A stretch of DNA of 64,000 nt. Source: CAZAQV01 sp964487255 (GTDB taxonomy: Bacteria; Myxococcota_A; Polyangia; Polyangiales; CAZAQV01). Shown here piece after piece: positions 38,069-47,026 of the stretch (positions are counted from its first letter, which is position 1; each line of letters begins with the position of its first letter). The notes beneath the pieces are model-generated. The model saw only the letters and a list, made by a program, of their open reading frames with translations. It did not search any database and had not been told where the DNA came from. Position numbers and translations under genes: made by a program. The stretch spans positions 62,001-126,000 of the forward strand of contig CAZAQV010000009.1 in assembly GCA_964487255.1 (NCBI GenBank). Reading direction: 5' to 3'.

Positions 38069-40444
38069 TCAACCCTCCTCGTCTTCGGGTGCGGGGAACC
38101 CGGGCAGCGTGGGTTCGCCCCACACGGTACGGCTAAGTTTGCCGCGCTTAAAAAGCTGAAAGCCTTTGCCCGCGCGCGAGACCACACCGTACTTGCGAGT
38201 CGAGATCTCGAACTCCTTGCCCCGCGCGTTGGCCACGACTAGCATGTCGTCTTTGTCGCCAAGCACATTGGCACCGATCACCTGGTCGTCCTTCTGAATA
38301 CTGATGAGCTTGACGCCCCGCCCTGCACCGCTCAGCAAGTTGATTTCGTCGGCACTGCAGATGAGCGCGCGGCCGGCCTCCGTAGCGCATGCAACGTGGT
38401 CCCCCTCGTAGCACGGCCCCACAAACACCACTTCATCACCCGCTTTGGGTTTGGTGAACTTTCGGCCTGCGCGCGTCGACGGCTCGGCATGGGTGCGCAG
38501 CGAAAAACGCAAACTCATCCCGCCCTTCGTCACCGCCAAAGCCCACGGTTGCTCTGGCTCCTCCGCGTCTTCGCTCGGGCCCGGCACATCGAAAAAGCGT
38601 GGGTCAAAACCCAACATCGCCACGATGCGTTCACCGTCCTTCATTTTGAACAGTGTCTGAATCGGCACGCCGTACCCGGTGGTGGCGGGGATGTCCACGA
38701 TGCGATTGACGTAACACACGCCAAGGTTGGAAAAGAAGGCAACCGGCGCACGTGTCGAGCCCGCTACGATCTCGAACACCTCGTCGCCGTCACGAACACG
38801 CGTCGTCGAAACGTCTCGCACACGCTGCTGACGCTTCACCCAACCCTGGCTGGTCAGCACGACCATCGCATCTTCGTCGACGATGAAAGCGTCGGCATCA
38901 AACTCAGGGTCCTTCTCGGCACTGACCACCTTCGTGCGACGCGGGTCCGGATACTGTTCTTTGACCGCCTGAAGCTCTGCACGAACCAACTTCCAACGCT
39001 CGGGCTCACGCTTGAGCAGCTTTTCGAGCCGATTGGCTTCTTTGCGTTTCTCTTCGAGTTCTTTTTGGATGACGAGGATCTCAAGCTTCGCGAGGCGATA
39101 GAGCTTGAGTTCGAGGATGGCATCGACCTGCTCGGCGTCGAGCTTGAAGCGGCGAATGATCTTTTGTGCCGCATCCTTCTTGCCTTCGGAGCGACGAATG
39201 ATGCGGATGGTCTCGTCGAGTGCATCGAACACCACCTCGAAGCCCTCAAGGATGTGGATGCGCTTTCGGAGCTGCTCGAGCTGGAAGCGCAGCCGCCGAG
39301 TGACAACCTCCATCCGAAATTTGAGGAACTCTTGGAGGATTTCGACCAGACTCAGGCGCGCGGGTGAACATACGTCGGTGCCGGCAGTCGGCACCAAACA
39401 CGTCAGGTTAAACGAGACCGATGTCTGCAGTGGCGTATGTTTGTAAAGATAGGCGGCGACCAAATCAGGGTTGGCGTCCGGCTTGAGCTCACACACGATG
39501 CGACAGTCATCCGTACTTTCGTCCCGCACGTCGACGAGCGCGGGCATTTTTCGGGCCATAATGATGTCGGCAATTTTTTCGCACACCGCGCGGCGCTCGA
39601 CCGCGTACGGGATGGACGTAATCACGAGCTGCGAAACTTTGCGACGCCCCTTCGGCTTCTCAAGCGTCCACGTGCCGCGAAGCTTGAGCGAACCTTGACC
39701 GGTGTCGTAAACCGACGACAGCTCGGAGCGCTCGGCGATAAGCTCGCCGCCCGTCGGAAAGTCGGGCCCCTTAATGTGCTTAAGGATCGTGCGCTGCTGC
39801 GCATCGGGGTTGTCGATGAGTTCGACCAACGCCGAGATAACCTCGCCCAGGTTGTGCGGCGGAATCGAGGTCGCCATGCCCACCGCGATGCCTTGCGAGC
39901 CATTGACGAGCAGATTGGGGAACTTGGCGGGCAGAACGGTCGGCTCGAAGCGTGTACCGTCGTAATTCGGTCGAAAATCGACGGTCTTCGAACCAAGCTC
40001 CTCCATCAGCTCAAGCGCGATTTCGCGCAAACGCGCCTCGGTGTAGCGCATGGCGGCCGGTGGGTCACCATCGGGCGAGCCGTAGTTTCCGCGCCCATCG
40101 ACCAGCGGCGCCCGCATGGAAAAAGACTGCGCCATGCGCACCATCGCGTCGTAGATTGCGGTGTCGCCGTGCGGGTGAAACTTGCCCATGACGTCACCGA
40201 CCACCGCCGCGCTCTTTCGGTACTTGGCGTCTGGACGAAGCCGCAGCTCGTTGAGCATCGTGTAGAGAATGCGACGTTGGACCGGTTTGAGCCCATCGCG
40301 CACATCGGGCAGTGCGCGTGACGAGATGACACTCAGGGCGTAATTGAGATAACGCTTTTGTGTCTCCTCCGCGAGCGACGTGTCGATAACGTCCGCCACG
40401 GCAAGTTCTAGTTGCTTCTTTGATTTTCGGCTCTTGCGCGCCAC
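38069..40444 (-). CDS. parC: DNA topoisomerase IV subunit A
   Basis: DNA cleavage-rejoining subunit. 791 residues with the winged-helix segment VISSRALPDVRDGLKPVQRRI, the QRDR-type block KSAAVVGDVMGKFHPHGDTAIYDAMVRMAQ in parts, the catalytic Tyr in AAMRYTEARL, and the IPPHNLGE loop. The C-terminal domain is a degenerate beta-pinwheel and I see no canonical GyrA box, supporting ParC over GyrA. GTG 40444 is the start. Gene order parC then parE. Confidence 0.92.
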   Translation of the reverse strand: MARKSRKSKKQLELAVADVIDTSLAEETQKRYLNYALSVISSRALPDVRDGLKPVQRRILYTMLNELRLRPDAKYRKSAAVVGDVMGKFHPHGDTAIYDAMVRMAQSFSMRAPLVDGRGNYGSPDGDPPAAMRYTEARLREIALELMEELGSKTVDFRPNYDGTRFEPTVLPAKFPNLLVNGSQGIAVGMATSIPPHNLGEVISALVELIDNPDAQQRTILKHIKGPDFPTGGELIAERSELSSVYDTGQGSLKLRGTWTLEKPKGRRKVSQLVITSIPYAVERRAVCEKIADIIMARKMPALVDVRDESTDDCRIVCELKPDANPDLVAAYLYKHTPLQTSVSFNLTCLVPTAGTDVCSPARLSLVEILQEFLKFRMEVVTRRLRFQLEQLRKRIHILEGFEVVFDALDETIRIIRRSEGKKDAAQKIIRRFKLDAEQVDAILELKLYRLAKLEILVIQKELEEKRKEANRLEKLLKREPERWKLVRAELQAVKEQYPDPRRTKVVSAEKDPEFDADAFIVDEDAMVVLTSQGWVKRQQRVRDVSTTRVRDGDEVFEIVAGSTRAPVAFFSNLGVCYVNRIVDIPATTGYGVPIQTLFKMKDGERIVAMLGFDPRFFDVPGPSEDAEEPEQPWALAVTKGGMSLRFSLRTHAEPSTRAGRKFTKPKAGDEVVFVGPCYEGDHVACATEAGRALICSADEINLLSGAGRGVKLISIQKDDQVIGANVLGDKDDMLVVANARGKEFEISTRKYGVVSRAGKGFQLFKRGKLSRTVWGEPTLPGFPAPEDEEG

Positions 40445-40463
40445 GGCGGGAAGTTAGCATTAC

Positions 40464-40844
40464 TTGTTCGAAACTGCGCCAGAAAATAGCCTGGTTTTCT
40501 GCGCAAAACGGGCCCTGCTTCGCTGGTTCAAGAAGGTCGCCCTCACCCCGCAGATCTTTGTTCGCGACGCGAACGGTTCCGACATTGCCTACGTCAAAAA
40601 AAAGCTGTTCAAGCTGCGCGAACAGATCGAAGTGTTCACCAGCCGCGCCAAAGATCACCTGCTCTACCGCATTCAGGCCAACAACGTGCTCGACTTCTCC
40701 GCGGGTTGCCTGTTCAGCAACACGGTGGGGCGCGCGCTTGGCGCCGTACGCCGCAAAGGTGGCCGCGAGAATGGCTGGGTCAAAGTGCTCGACTCCATGC
40801 TGAGCGTTATGATGATGCTGCTCCTCGAACGAAACCGCGGCTAA
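40464..40844 (+). CDS. Possible LURP-one-related/scramblase-like protein, apparently shortened
   Basis: 126 residues from TTG 40464 (no Shine-Dalgarno sequence; start uncertain). The segment FVRDANGSDIAYVKKKLFKLREQIEVFT then LLYRIQANNVLDFSAGCLF and GRALGAVRRKG follows the strand pattern of LOR/scramblase-like 12-stranded barrels. The usual second half is absent; the sequence runs directly into a hydrophobic tail SMLSVMMMLLLERNRG resembling the family's C-terminal end, so an internal deletion is likely. Divergent from parC, 19 bases away. Could be a minimal functional form or a decaying gene. Confidence 0.5.
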   Translation: MFETAPENSLVFCAKRALLRWFKKVALTPQIFVRDANGSDIAYVKKKLFKLREQIEVFTSRAKDHLLYRIQANNVLDFSAGCLFSNTVGRALGAVRRKGGRENGWVKVLDSMLSVMMMLLLERNRG

Positions 40845-40909
40845 ACAATGTTGCCTCGGCTGAAATAGGCTTACGCGGGTTAGGCTCGGGACAAAGTGCG
40901 AGCGCTCTC

Positions 40910-42628
40910 CTAATTCGAAGGCTTGTCGTCGGGAGAGGCTCCGCTCTCGTCCGGGGTACCGTCGTCGGGCACTTCTTCGGTTTCGTCGTCGGACTCGGAA
41001 CCGCCGGGCACGTCGAGCTTTTGAAAGACTTGCTCCTCGCGCTGCAAGCGAACCGGCAAGACTTTGTCTTCGTTGGCGACGAAGGTCAGCGTCTCCTCGA
41101 CGTAACCGTCGGCGACGATCTTGACCTCTTGCTCTTCTCCGCGGCGGACTCGCATCGGAAAGGTCGCCACCGGAAAGCCGTTGAGTTTGACCTTCGCCGC
41201 GGCCGGCAGACCGCGCAAGGTCACCTCGACCATCTTCGACGGTGTCGGCACACCGACGCCGGCCGTCGCATTCGTTTGTGTTTGGGTGGTTGTCACTTCG
41301 CTGCCACCATCATCGGTAATTTTGATCACCGCGATCACCGCCAACATGATGCCGATAACCACCAGGCCGATCAGCAGCGCCTTCGCTCCCCACCCGCTTT
41401 GCTTAGGAACCTCGGGTTGCGCAACCTGCGGCGCGGCCGGACGAGGTGAGGATATCGCCGCGGCGGCTGGCGCAGGCGGCGGCGAACTCATGTCTGGCGG
41501 GTCAAGATCGGGGTCGAGACTAGCCCCGAGATCCAGGTCTTGATCCTCGCTCGCGGGTTTGCCGCGCCCGATATTGATGTCGAGACTGAGACGCTCGCCC
41601 TCCTGTCCGGGCGAAGAACCGCGTGCCGAGTTGCGAAAGATGTCCTGCACCGCGGTCGAGCGCTTGCGTGGGCCGCGCTCTTTGGGCGGCGGCGCCGCAG
41701 AGCCCATAGGCACCGTGCCGCCACTGGGAAATTCGAGATCGGACACATCGTCACCCGACTTGCTGCCCTTGAGGGCGACCATCGGTGGGCGCTCGCCGCG
41801 CAGCATCTCAAGCATCTGCTGGCAGCTCGCGGGTCGCAGGTCTCGATCTTTGGCGATGGAACTCATCAGCGCGCCTTCGATCACCGGGTCAAGCTTGACC
41901 CCAAGGTGTGCGGGTGAACGCGGCTCCTCGGAGAGGATTTTGAGAATCAGAGCGTTGTAGTTCTCCGCGTCGAACGGAACGTCGCCGGTCAAACACTCGT
42001 AGAAGAGCACGCCTGCGGCGTAAATGTCCGCACGAAGGTCGATGTCCTTTTTGCCCATCGCTTGCTCAGGCGACATGTAGTGCGGCGTGCCCAGGACCGA
42101 CCCTTCCATCGTCAGCTTCATGCCCTGTTCGTCACTCTTGTGAGAGATTCCAAAGTCGAGGATCTTGACGTTCTCACCCCCGCGTCCGCGCGGCACAAGA
42201 AAGACATTGTCCGGCTTGAGGTCACGGTGGACGATGCCGGCGTCGTGCGCGGCGTCGAGCGCTTCCAACAGCTGCGTGATGACCTCGACGGCGTCCTTCT
42301 CCGCCATACGCCCCACGCGTTCGATGCGACTCGACAGTGGCTCCCCGTTGAGCAGCTCCATCACCAAAAAGGGAATGCCCTCTTCGGTCTTATCGATGTC
42401 GAGAACCTCGACGATGCCCGGGTGCTGAATCGCGCTCGCAGCGCGCGCCTCGCGCCCGAAGCGTTCGACCACTTCTGGGTGATTCAAAAAACGGTCGTCG
42501 AGAACTTTGATGGCGACTTGGCGGCCGAGCAACTTGTGACGACCGAGCCAAACCGCACCCATGCCACCCTCGCCCAGCTGCTTTTCTACCTCGTACTTGC
42601 CAAGTAGCGTGACGCCCTTCAAATCCAC
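40910..42628 (-). CDS. Hanks-type Ser/Thr protein kinase with PEGA domain
   Basis: 572 residues from GTG 42628 (a longer frame to 42748 overlaps the upstream gene). The N-terminal kinase domain is intact: GEGGMGAVW loop (19-27), Lys41 in VAIKV, HRDLKPDN (134-141), DFG (158-160), GTPHYMSPEQ activation segment. A Pro/Asp-rich linker follows, one membrane span (about 415-437, LLIGLVVIGIMLAVIAVI), and an extracytoplasmic PEGA domain (VEVTLRGLPAAAKVKLNG, MRVRRGEEQEVKIVADGY). The tail is acidic. It probably senses the envelope through PEGA and phosphorylates cytoplasmic targets. Downstream of a pseudokinase gene on the same strand. Confidence 0.92.
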   Translation of the reverse strand: MDLKGVTLLGKYEVEKQLGEGGMGAVWLGRHKLLGRQVAIKVLDDRFLNHPEVVERFGREARAASAIQHPGIVEVLDIDKTEEGIPFLVMELLNGEPLSSRIERVGRMAEKDAVEVITQLLEALDAAHDAGIVHRDLKPDNVFLVPRGRGGENVKILDFGISHKSDEQGMKLTMEGSVLGTPHYMSPEQAMGKKDIDLRADIYAAGVLFYECLTGDVPFDAENYNALILKILSEEPRSPAHLGVKLDPVIEGALMSSIAKDRDLRPASCQQMLEMLRGERPPMVALKGSKSGDDVSDLEFPSGGTVPMGSAAPPPKERGPRKRSTAVQDIFRNSARGSSPGQEGERLSLDINIGRGKPASEDQDLDLGASLDPDLDPPDMSSPPPAPAAAAISSPRPAAPQVAQPEVPKQSGWGAKALLIGLVVIGIMLAVIAVIKITDDGGSEVTTTQTQTNATAGVGVPTPSKMVEVTLRGLPAAAKVKLNGFPVATFPMRVRRGEEQEVKIVADGYVEETLTFVANEDKVLPVRLQREEQVFQKLDVPGGSESDDETEEVPDDGTPDESGASPDDKPSN

Positions 42629-42701
42629 AGCGGGGCTAGCGTATAGGCGCTTGCTACCTACGCCAAGTGATTGCTGGGGTCGGTTTGGGAACGCCGTCGC
42701 G

Positions 42702-44162
42702 CTAAGACTCGTAGCGCCACGACAGCGCGTACACATCCGAATCGTCACCGAGCGCTTGGTTGGAGACGAGGTTCACTTCGATCTCGTACGCACCGGCCAC
42801 GGTGAGCAGCCCGCGCATCAGTCCACCGAACCAGGCTCCAAACTCAAGCCCCGGCGCGTTCTGCCTACTCACAGCCAGCTTTGCGCTGTTATTTTCTAGT
42901 TTCATTAAAACGGCTTGGCCATCGGTCGAGATGTGATTGTGGACAACTGGCAGCTTCGCGGCGAGTTGATCTGGGGTATTTGGCGGGTCGAGGTCCTTAA
43001 AAACCCGCTTGAAGCCTCCAAGTCCGACCGCTTCTCCAAAGGTCGCAACCAGCACCAGGTCACCTTGCCCCAGCACCTCGTCGGCCTTGCGCAGAATATC
43101 GTAGAAGATCGGGATCGGGACGCCACCGCGATAAAGGTGCGCTTTACTCGAACCCGGCAAGAGCTCGTTGACGCGGGGGCAGCTCTTTGCAAAAGCGCCC
43201 CACTGGTTGCCGAGCATCTTGTAGATGGCTTCGACCGTGAGCAGCGCCACGCGATGTGAGACGGATAAGCTCGGCGTGTGGTCTGCGGATCGGATACGCG
43301 TCTGCTGTCGCCGTTGCAGATAACGAAGGTCCGCGTGCAGCGAGTTCGAGTCGCTTGGCCTCGCCTCCGCGTTCTCGATGATGGCGAGCGCATGCAGAAA
43401 TGCCTCTGCGTCCTTGAACCGCTCTTTGAGACTCTGCGCCGCACCGCGATCGATCGCGCGACGCAGGTCTTCGCTGACCTCGCGAATGGGACGGGGGTGG
43501 CCTGTGGCCATCTCCCGCAACACGATGGCGGCCGCGTAGACGTCCATCGTGGGTCCTTGACCCGTCTCGTTTTGCTTGAGTTCAAGCGCTTGGTACACGC
43601 CACTCGGCGGTAGGGACAGGCGCGGCGCGTCCGGTTCCTCGAGCACCATGGCGTCGTCGAAGTCGGTAAGTTTGAGCAGCTCATCGCCGCCGCGCACGCT
43701 TTCGATCACGATGCGCGCGGGACACACGTTACGGTGTACGACGTTGTTGCGGTGCGCCGCAGCAAGCGCTTCGAGCAACTGTACGCCGAGCGAGATCGCG
43801 CGCTTTTCGCCAAGACCGCGCGGGTTGTCGAGCAGAAGGTTCTCCAGCGTGGGCCCCCCGAGCCACTCGAGCACGAGATACGGGCGTCCCTCCTTGTCGA
43901 GCCCCGTATCGACAACGCTTTGCACGTTACGATGCGGGACGCGCCCCGCGGTGCGGGCGTGCCGCAGCAACGCCACCGAAGCCTGCGGGCTCTCCTCGTT
44001 AATCACCCGAAGCTCGACGGTGCGCTGGATACCCAGGTGGACCGCCTCGAAAACGAGCATGTCGTTGTGACGACGGACCAGCCGACGAACCTCAAACTTG
44101 CCACCCAGCGTGCGCGCAGCCTCGTTCGAGGAGGTGTGATCCTGGACGGGCGGAGCCATCAC
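42702..44162 (-). CDS. Pseudokinase fused to V4R/HNOB-like domain
   Basis: 486 residues. The N-terminal half follows the protein-kinase fold (LVLEWLGGPTLENLL, VVHRNVCPARI, LLKLTDFDDAMVL, SGVYQALE, DVYAAAIVLREM) but the catalytic residues are altered: no glycine-rich loop, Lys replaced by Arg52, HRD changed to HRN (143-145), DFG changed to DFD (167-169). It should not phosphorylate in the normal way. After about residue 300 a second domain (LLPGSSKAHLYRGGVPIPIFY..., FGAWFGGLMRGLLTVAGAYEIEV and final ALSWRYES) resembles heme-NO-binding/4-vinyl-reductase-like ligand-binding domains. GTG 44162 or ATG 44159 start. Divergent from the M23 gene by 20 bases. Confidence 0.82.
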   Translation of the reverse strand: MMAPPVQDHTSSNEAARTLGGKFEVRRLVRRHNDMLVFEAVHLGIQRTVELRVINEESPQASVALLRHARTAGRVPHRNVQSVVDTGLDKEGRPYLVLEWLGGPTLENLLLDNPRGLGEKRAISLGVQLLEALAAAHRNNVVHRNVCPARIVIESVRGGDELLKLTDFDDAMVLEEPDAPRLSLPPSGVYQALELKQNETGQGPTMDVYAAAIVLREMATGHPRPIREVSEDLRRAIDRGAAQSLKERFKDAEAFLHALAIIENAEARPSDSNSLHADLRYLQRRQQTRIRSADHTPSLSVSHRVALLTVEAIYKMLGNQWGAFAKSCPRVNELLPGSSKAHLYRGGVPIPIFYDILRKADEVLGQGDLVLVATFGEAVGLGGFKRVFKDLDPPNTPDQLAAKLPVVHNHISTDGQAVLMKLENNSAKLAVSRQNAPGLEFGAWFGGLMRGLLTVAGAYEIEVNLVSNQALGDDSDVYALSWRYES

Positions 44163-44182
44163 GCCATGGTACCATCATCGCC

Positions 44183-45670
44183 GTGAAAGCGTTACGGACT
44201 CCGCGCTTACTTTTTAGGCCCGCGAAGGGGCACCTGCCCGCAACGTGCGCGGCAATGCTCGTCGCTGCGACGATTGGCGCGTGCGGAGAGCCTGACGAAA
44301 ATCAAGAAAAGCCTGAAGCGTCGCCGAAAACCGAGACCCCCACCCCACAGGACGAGCAGCCTTCCGAACCCATGCAAGTCACCCACGTTGTAGCCGAAGG
44401 TGAAACGTTGTGGGACATCGCGATCGCCTACGATGTCACCGTTGAGCAGATCATGGAAGCCAACAAACTGAGCGACCGCGACGTGCGGCGTCTCTCAAAG
44501 GGGCGCGACCTCATCATTCCGGGCGCGGCCGAAGTGCGCGACGTGCTGACGGCGAGCGAACGTGAAGCGCAGCGCAAAAAGGAAATCGAAAACCTTCCCG
44601 AACTCAACGACGCGGCCTATCACTTCTTGGCGGACGGCGAGACGCTGTGGCATGTCGCGCGTCTCTACGACAAGTCGCTGGCTGAACTCATCGATCGCAA
44701 TGGCTTCGATGACGACACCGCCCGCAACCTGCGCCCGGGCGCTCCGGTCATCGTCCCCGGCGTGACCAAGGCAGACGTCAAAAAGAATGCGGGCAAGGAG
44801 CTCGCGCCCGTCGAACGCAAGGGCATCAACCATGTTCTGGCCCCAGGAGAAACAGTGTGGGACCTGGCGCGTCTGTTTGCTGTGTCGGTTTCCGAGATTA
44901 TGGCCGCCAACCGCCTGGACAAGAACGAAGTCACCTTGCTTCGCGATGGACAGAAAATCTTCATCCCCGGCGCCGAGCGTGACATCACGACGGGCAAGAT
45001 TCGCAAACGCGGCGTCTCGGGTCGCCAGCGCCACGCGCTCGCTCGCGCGGCGTCCCTGGGACTCGGCACGCGCAAAGCAGCCGGCGAACTGCTACGAGGC
45101 CGGGTCAAGGCCAGCTGGCAGCGCGCGGCGGGCGGTCACCGCATGGTCGGGACGCTCAAGTGGCCGGTTACCAACGGCTGGTACGTGCGCGGCTACGGAT
45201 CGGGCGAAGGCGGTTACCACCTCGCGACCGACATCATGGGTGAGATCGGCTGGAACGTGCGCGCCGCAGCACCTGGTATCGTGGGCTACTCGGGCGACGA
45301 CGTTCGTGGCTACGGCAACATGGTCATCGTCGTCCACCCCGGCGGCTGGGTCACGATGTATGCACACAACTCGGTCAACTTCGTGGTCGCGGGCGAAAAG
45401 GTCGACCGTGGCGACGTGCTCGCAGAGGTGGGCAGCACGGGCATCAGCCGCGGCCCACACGTGCACTTCGAATTCATGCATGCGGGAAAAAACTGCGACC
45501 CTGCCATGCTGTTTCGCCCCGGCGTGCGCCACAGAAACGGTCGGCAGTCTAAAAGCGTGAAACGCGACACATGGAAGAAGAGCAAACCGAAGGGCCTTCG
45601 CTGCGCACCCCGACGCCGCCACCCGCGCTCGCGTTGGGTCATCGACGAGGATCCCGAAACCGACAAATAG
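44183..45670 (+). CDS. Lipoprotein with three LysM domains and M23 peptidase
   Basis: 495 residues from GTG 44183. Lipoprotein signal (AAMLVAATIGAC), an acidic Pro-rich linker, three LysM peptidoglycan-binding domains (each with xxGETLWDIAxxYDVTxxxIxxxN; starts near residues 66, 145 and 215), and a C-terminal M23 (LytM) zinc endopeptidase domain. Zinc ligands are seen in GGYHLATDIMG (HxxxD, His about 346) and GPHVHFEF (HxH about 425). This is the NlpD/EnvC-like layout of murein hydrolases or their activators; catalytic residues appear intact, so it may be active. The extreme C-terminus is basic. Divergently arranged with the pseudokinase. Confidence 0.93.
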   Translation: MKALRTPRLLFRPAKGHLPATCAAMLVAATIGACGEPDENQEKPEASPKTETPTPQDEQPSEPMQVTHVVAEGETLWDIAIAYDVTVEQIMEANKLSDRDVRRLSKGRDLIIPGAAEVRDVLTASEREAQRKKEIENLPELNDAAYHFLADGETLWHVARLYDKSLAELIDRNGFDDDTARNLRPGAPVIVPGVTKADVKKNAGKELAPVERKGINHVLAPGETVWDLARLFAVSVSEIMAANRLDKNEVTLLRDGQKIFIPGAERDITTGKIRKRGVSGRQRHALARAASLGLGTRKAAGELLRGRVKASWQRAAGGHRMVGTLKWPVTNGWYVRGYGSGEGGYHLATDIMGEIGWNVRAAAPGIVGYSGDDVRGYGNMVIVVHPGGWVTMYAHNSVNFVVAGEKVDRGDVLAEVGSTGISRGPHVHFEFMHAGKNCDPAMLFRPGVRHRNGRQSKSVKRDTWKKSKPKGLRCAPRRRHPRSRWVIDEDPETDK

Positions 45671-45713
45671 CAGGCGCTCCGGCGGCAACCCGACACTGGG
45701 CTGCAAGTCGCTG

Positions 45714-47003
45714 CTAGACCCTCACCGCAGCAACAACAGGCGCCCTCTCGTAGCGCCAGCGGTACGCGGCGGCGGCGAGCGCGGCCATCGCACAAAGCGC
45801 ACACAGCACCCAAAACGCGGCAGACCATCCCATGCGCATCGACACCGCGCCGAGCCCACCGGCCAGTGCACCACCGACATACCCGATGGCATCTGCAAGA
45901 CCGGCAGCGCTAGAACTCGCTGCCTTTCCGCCCATGTCGATCGCCATCGCGCCCGCCAAAAACGCATAGGGCCCCGTCATCAGCAGGCCAACAGCGCTGA
46001 CGAGAAAAGTCGCAAGCGTCGCGTCTGCGGTATCGGCCGCGAGGGCCAGCCAAATCAGTGCCACCGTGGCACCGACCAAGAATAAGAACATGACACCACC
46101 ACGAGCCCCCTGAGCGAGTCGATCACTTGCGACGCCAGCGATCAGAATGGAAACCGCACCAAAGAAGGGGAACAGGCTGGAGAGTTGCGCTGCGACCCCC
46201 TGGCTGACGCCGCACGTTTCAACCAGGTACATCGGTGTCCAAAAAGCAAAAGTCTCGCGAATCGCGGTGAGCGCAAAAGACATGATCGCCACCAGTAAAA
46301 AACGACCCGACCGGAGATAGGTGCCCAAGACTTCGCGCAGGCTTTGAGGGCGCAGCTGCTGCCCCCGCTCACCGAAGAGATTGTCATCGGCGGCATGAAC
46401 ATCTGGCAAACCCACGACGGAGGGGCGCTCCTTGAGTGTCGCGGATGCCAGAAGTGCGAAGGACGCGAGCAAACCAGCCGCACAAAAACACACGATCCGC
46501 CACCCCCAATATTCAAGCACAAGACCGAGAGAAAGCTTCGCCAAAAAATCACCGAGTGGATACGAGAGCGACAAGACCGCCATCACCGTCCCCACTCGTT
46601 TGGCCTCGAACCAGGCCGAAGCAATCTTGACGAGCGCGCCCCAACCAGCCGATTGAACGAATCGGTTGATCAACCACCATACGAACAGGATCGCAAAGCC
46701 GGTGGCGGCTCCGATCGCTGCGGTGGCTAGCGCGCTCAGAACCATCGCCAACAGGAAGACACGGCGCCCGCCTAAAAAATCTGTTGCGGTGCCGTTGATG
46801 ATTTTCCCCGCGGCGTACACCAAGACGCCAGCCGAGGCGAGCGCACTCACGAGGTCTTTGTCGACGCCGAAGTGGGCGCCGAGAGACACGTTGATCACGG
46901 AAAGGAACGAGCGGCAGAAGTAAAACCCCATGTACCCGAGCAAGAGCGTTGCAACCACTTGGATGCGATAGCGTCGGGTACGTCGTGCCTCCTCAGTGCT
47001 CAC
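45714..47003 (-). CDS. MFS transporter, organophosphate:phosphate antiporter (GlpT/UhpT) type
   Basis: 429 residues, about 12 transmembrane helices. The N-terminus QVVATLLLGYMGFYFCRSFLSVINVSLG matches the first helix of the OPA family (GYxxYYxxRxN-like), with GKIINGTATDFLGGRR as the MFS loop 2-3 signature and RFVQSAGWGALVKIASAWF typical of GlpT/UhpT relatives. The substrate is probably a phosphorylated sugar or glycerol-3-phosphate, inferred from the family. GTG 47003 start. The Arg-rich lipoprotein gene ends 23 bases upstream on the same strand. Confidence 0.85.
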   Translation of the reverse strand: MSTEEARRTRRYRIQVVATLLLGYMGFYFCRSFLSVINVSLGAHFGVDKDLVSALASAGVLVYAAGKIINGTATDFLGGRRVFLLAMVLSALATAAIGAATGFAILFVWWLINRFVQSAGWGALVKIASAWFEAKRVGTVMAVLSLSYPLGDFLAKLSLGLVLEYWGWRIVCFCAAGLLASFALLASATLKERPSVVGLPDVHAADDNLFGERGQQLRPQSLREVLGTYLRSGRFLLVAIMSFALTAIRETFAFWTPMYLVETCGVSQGVAAQLSSLFPFFGAVSILIAGVASDRLAQGARGGVMFLFLVGATVALIWLALAADTADATLATFLVSAVGLLMTGPYAFLAGAMAIDMGGKAASSSAAGLADAIGYVGGALAGGLGAVSMRMGWSAAFWVLCALCAMAALAAAAYRWRYERAPVVAAVRV

Positions 47004-47026
47004 CGGCGGAGGCTACCGGATTGCGC

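Noticed and set aside
39437..40321. 294-residue + strand open frame opposite parC
   Set aside because: Lies wholly antisense to a conserved topoisomerase gene and has no domain features.
36028..40444. gyrB-gyrA instead of parE-parC
   Set aside because: The A subunit lacks a canonical GyrA box and the B subunit has the shorter ParE layout; adjacency also fits topoisomerase IV. Some doubt remains without a phylogeny.
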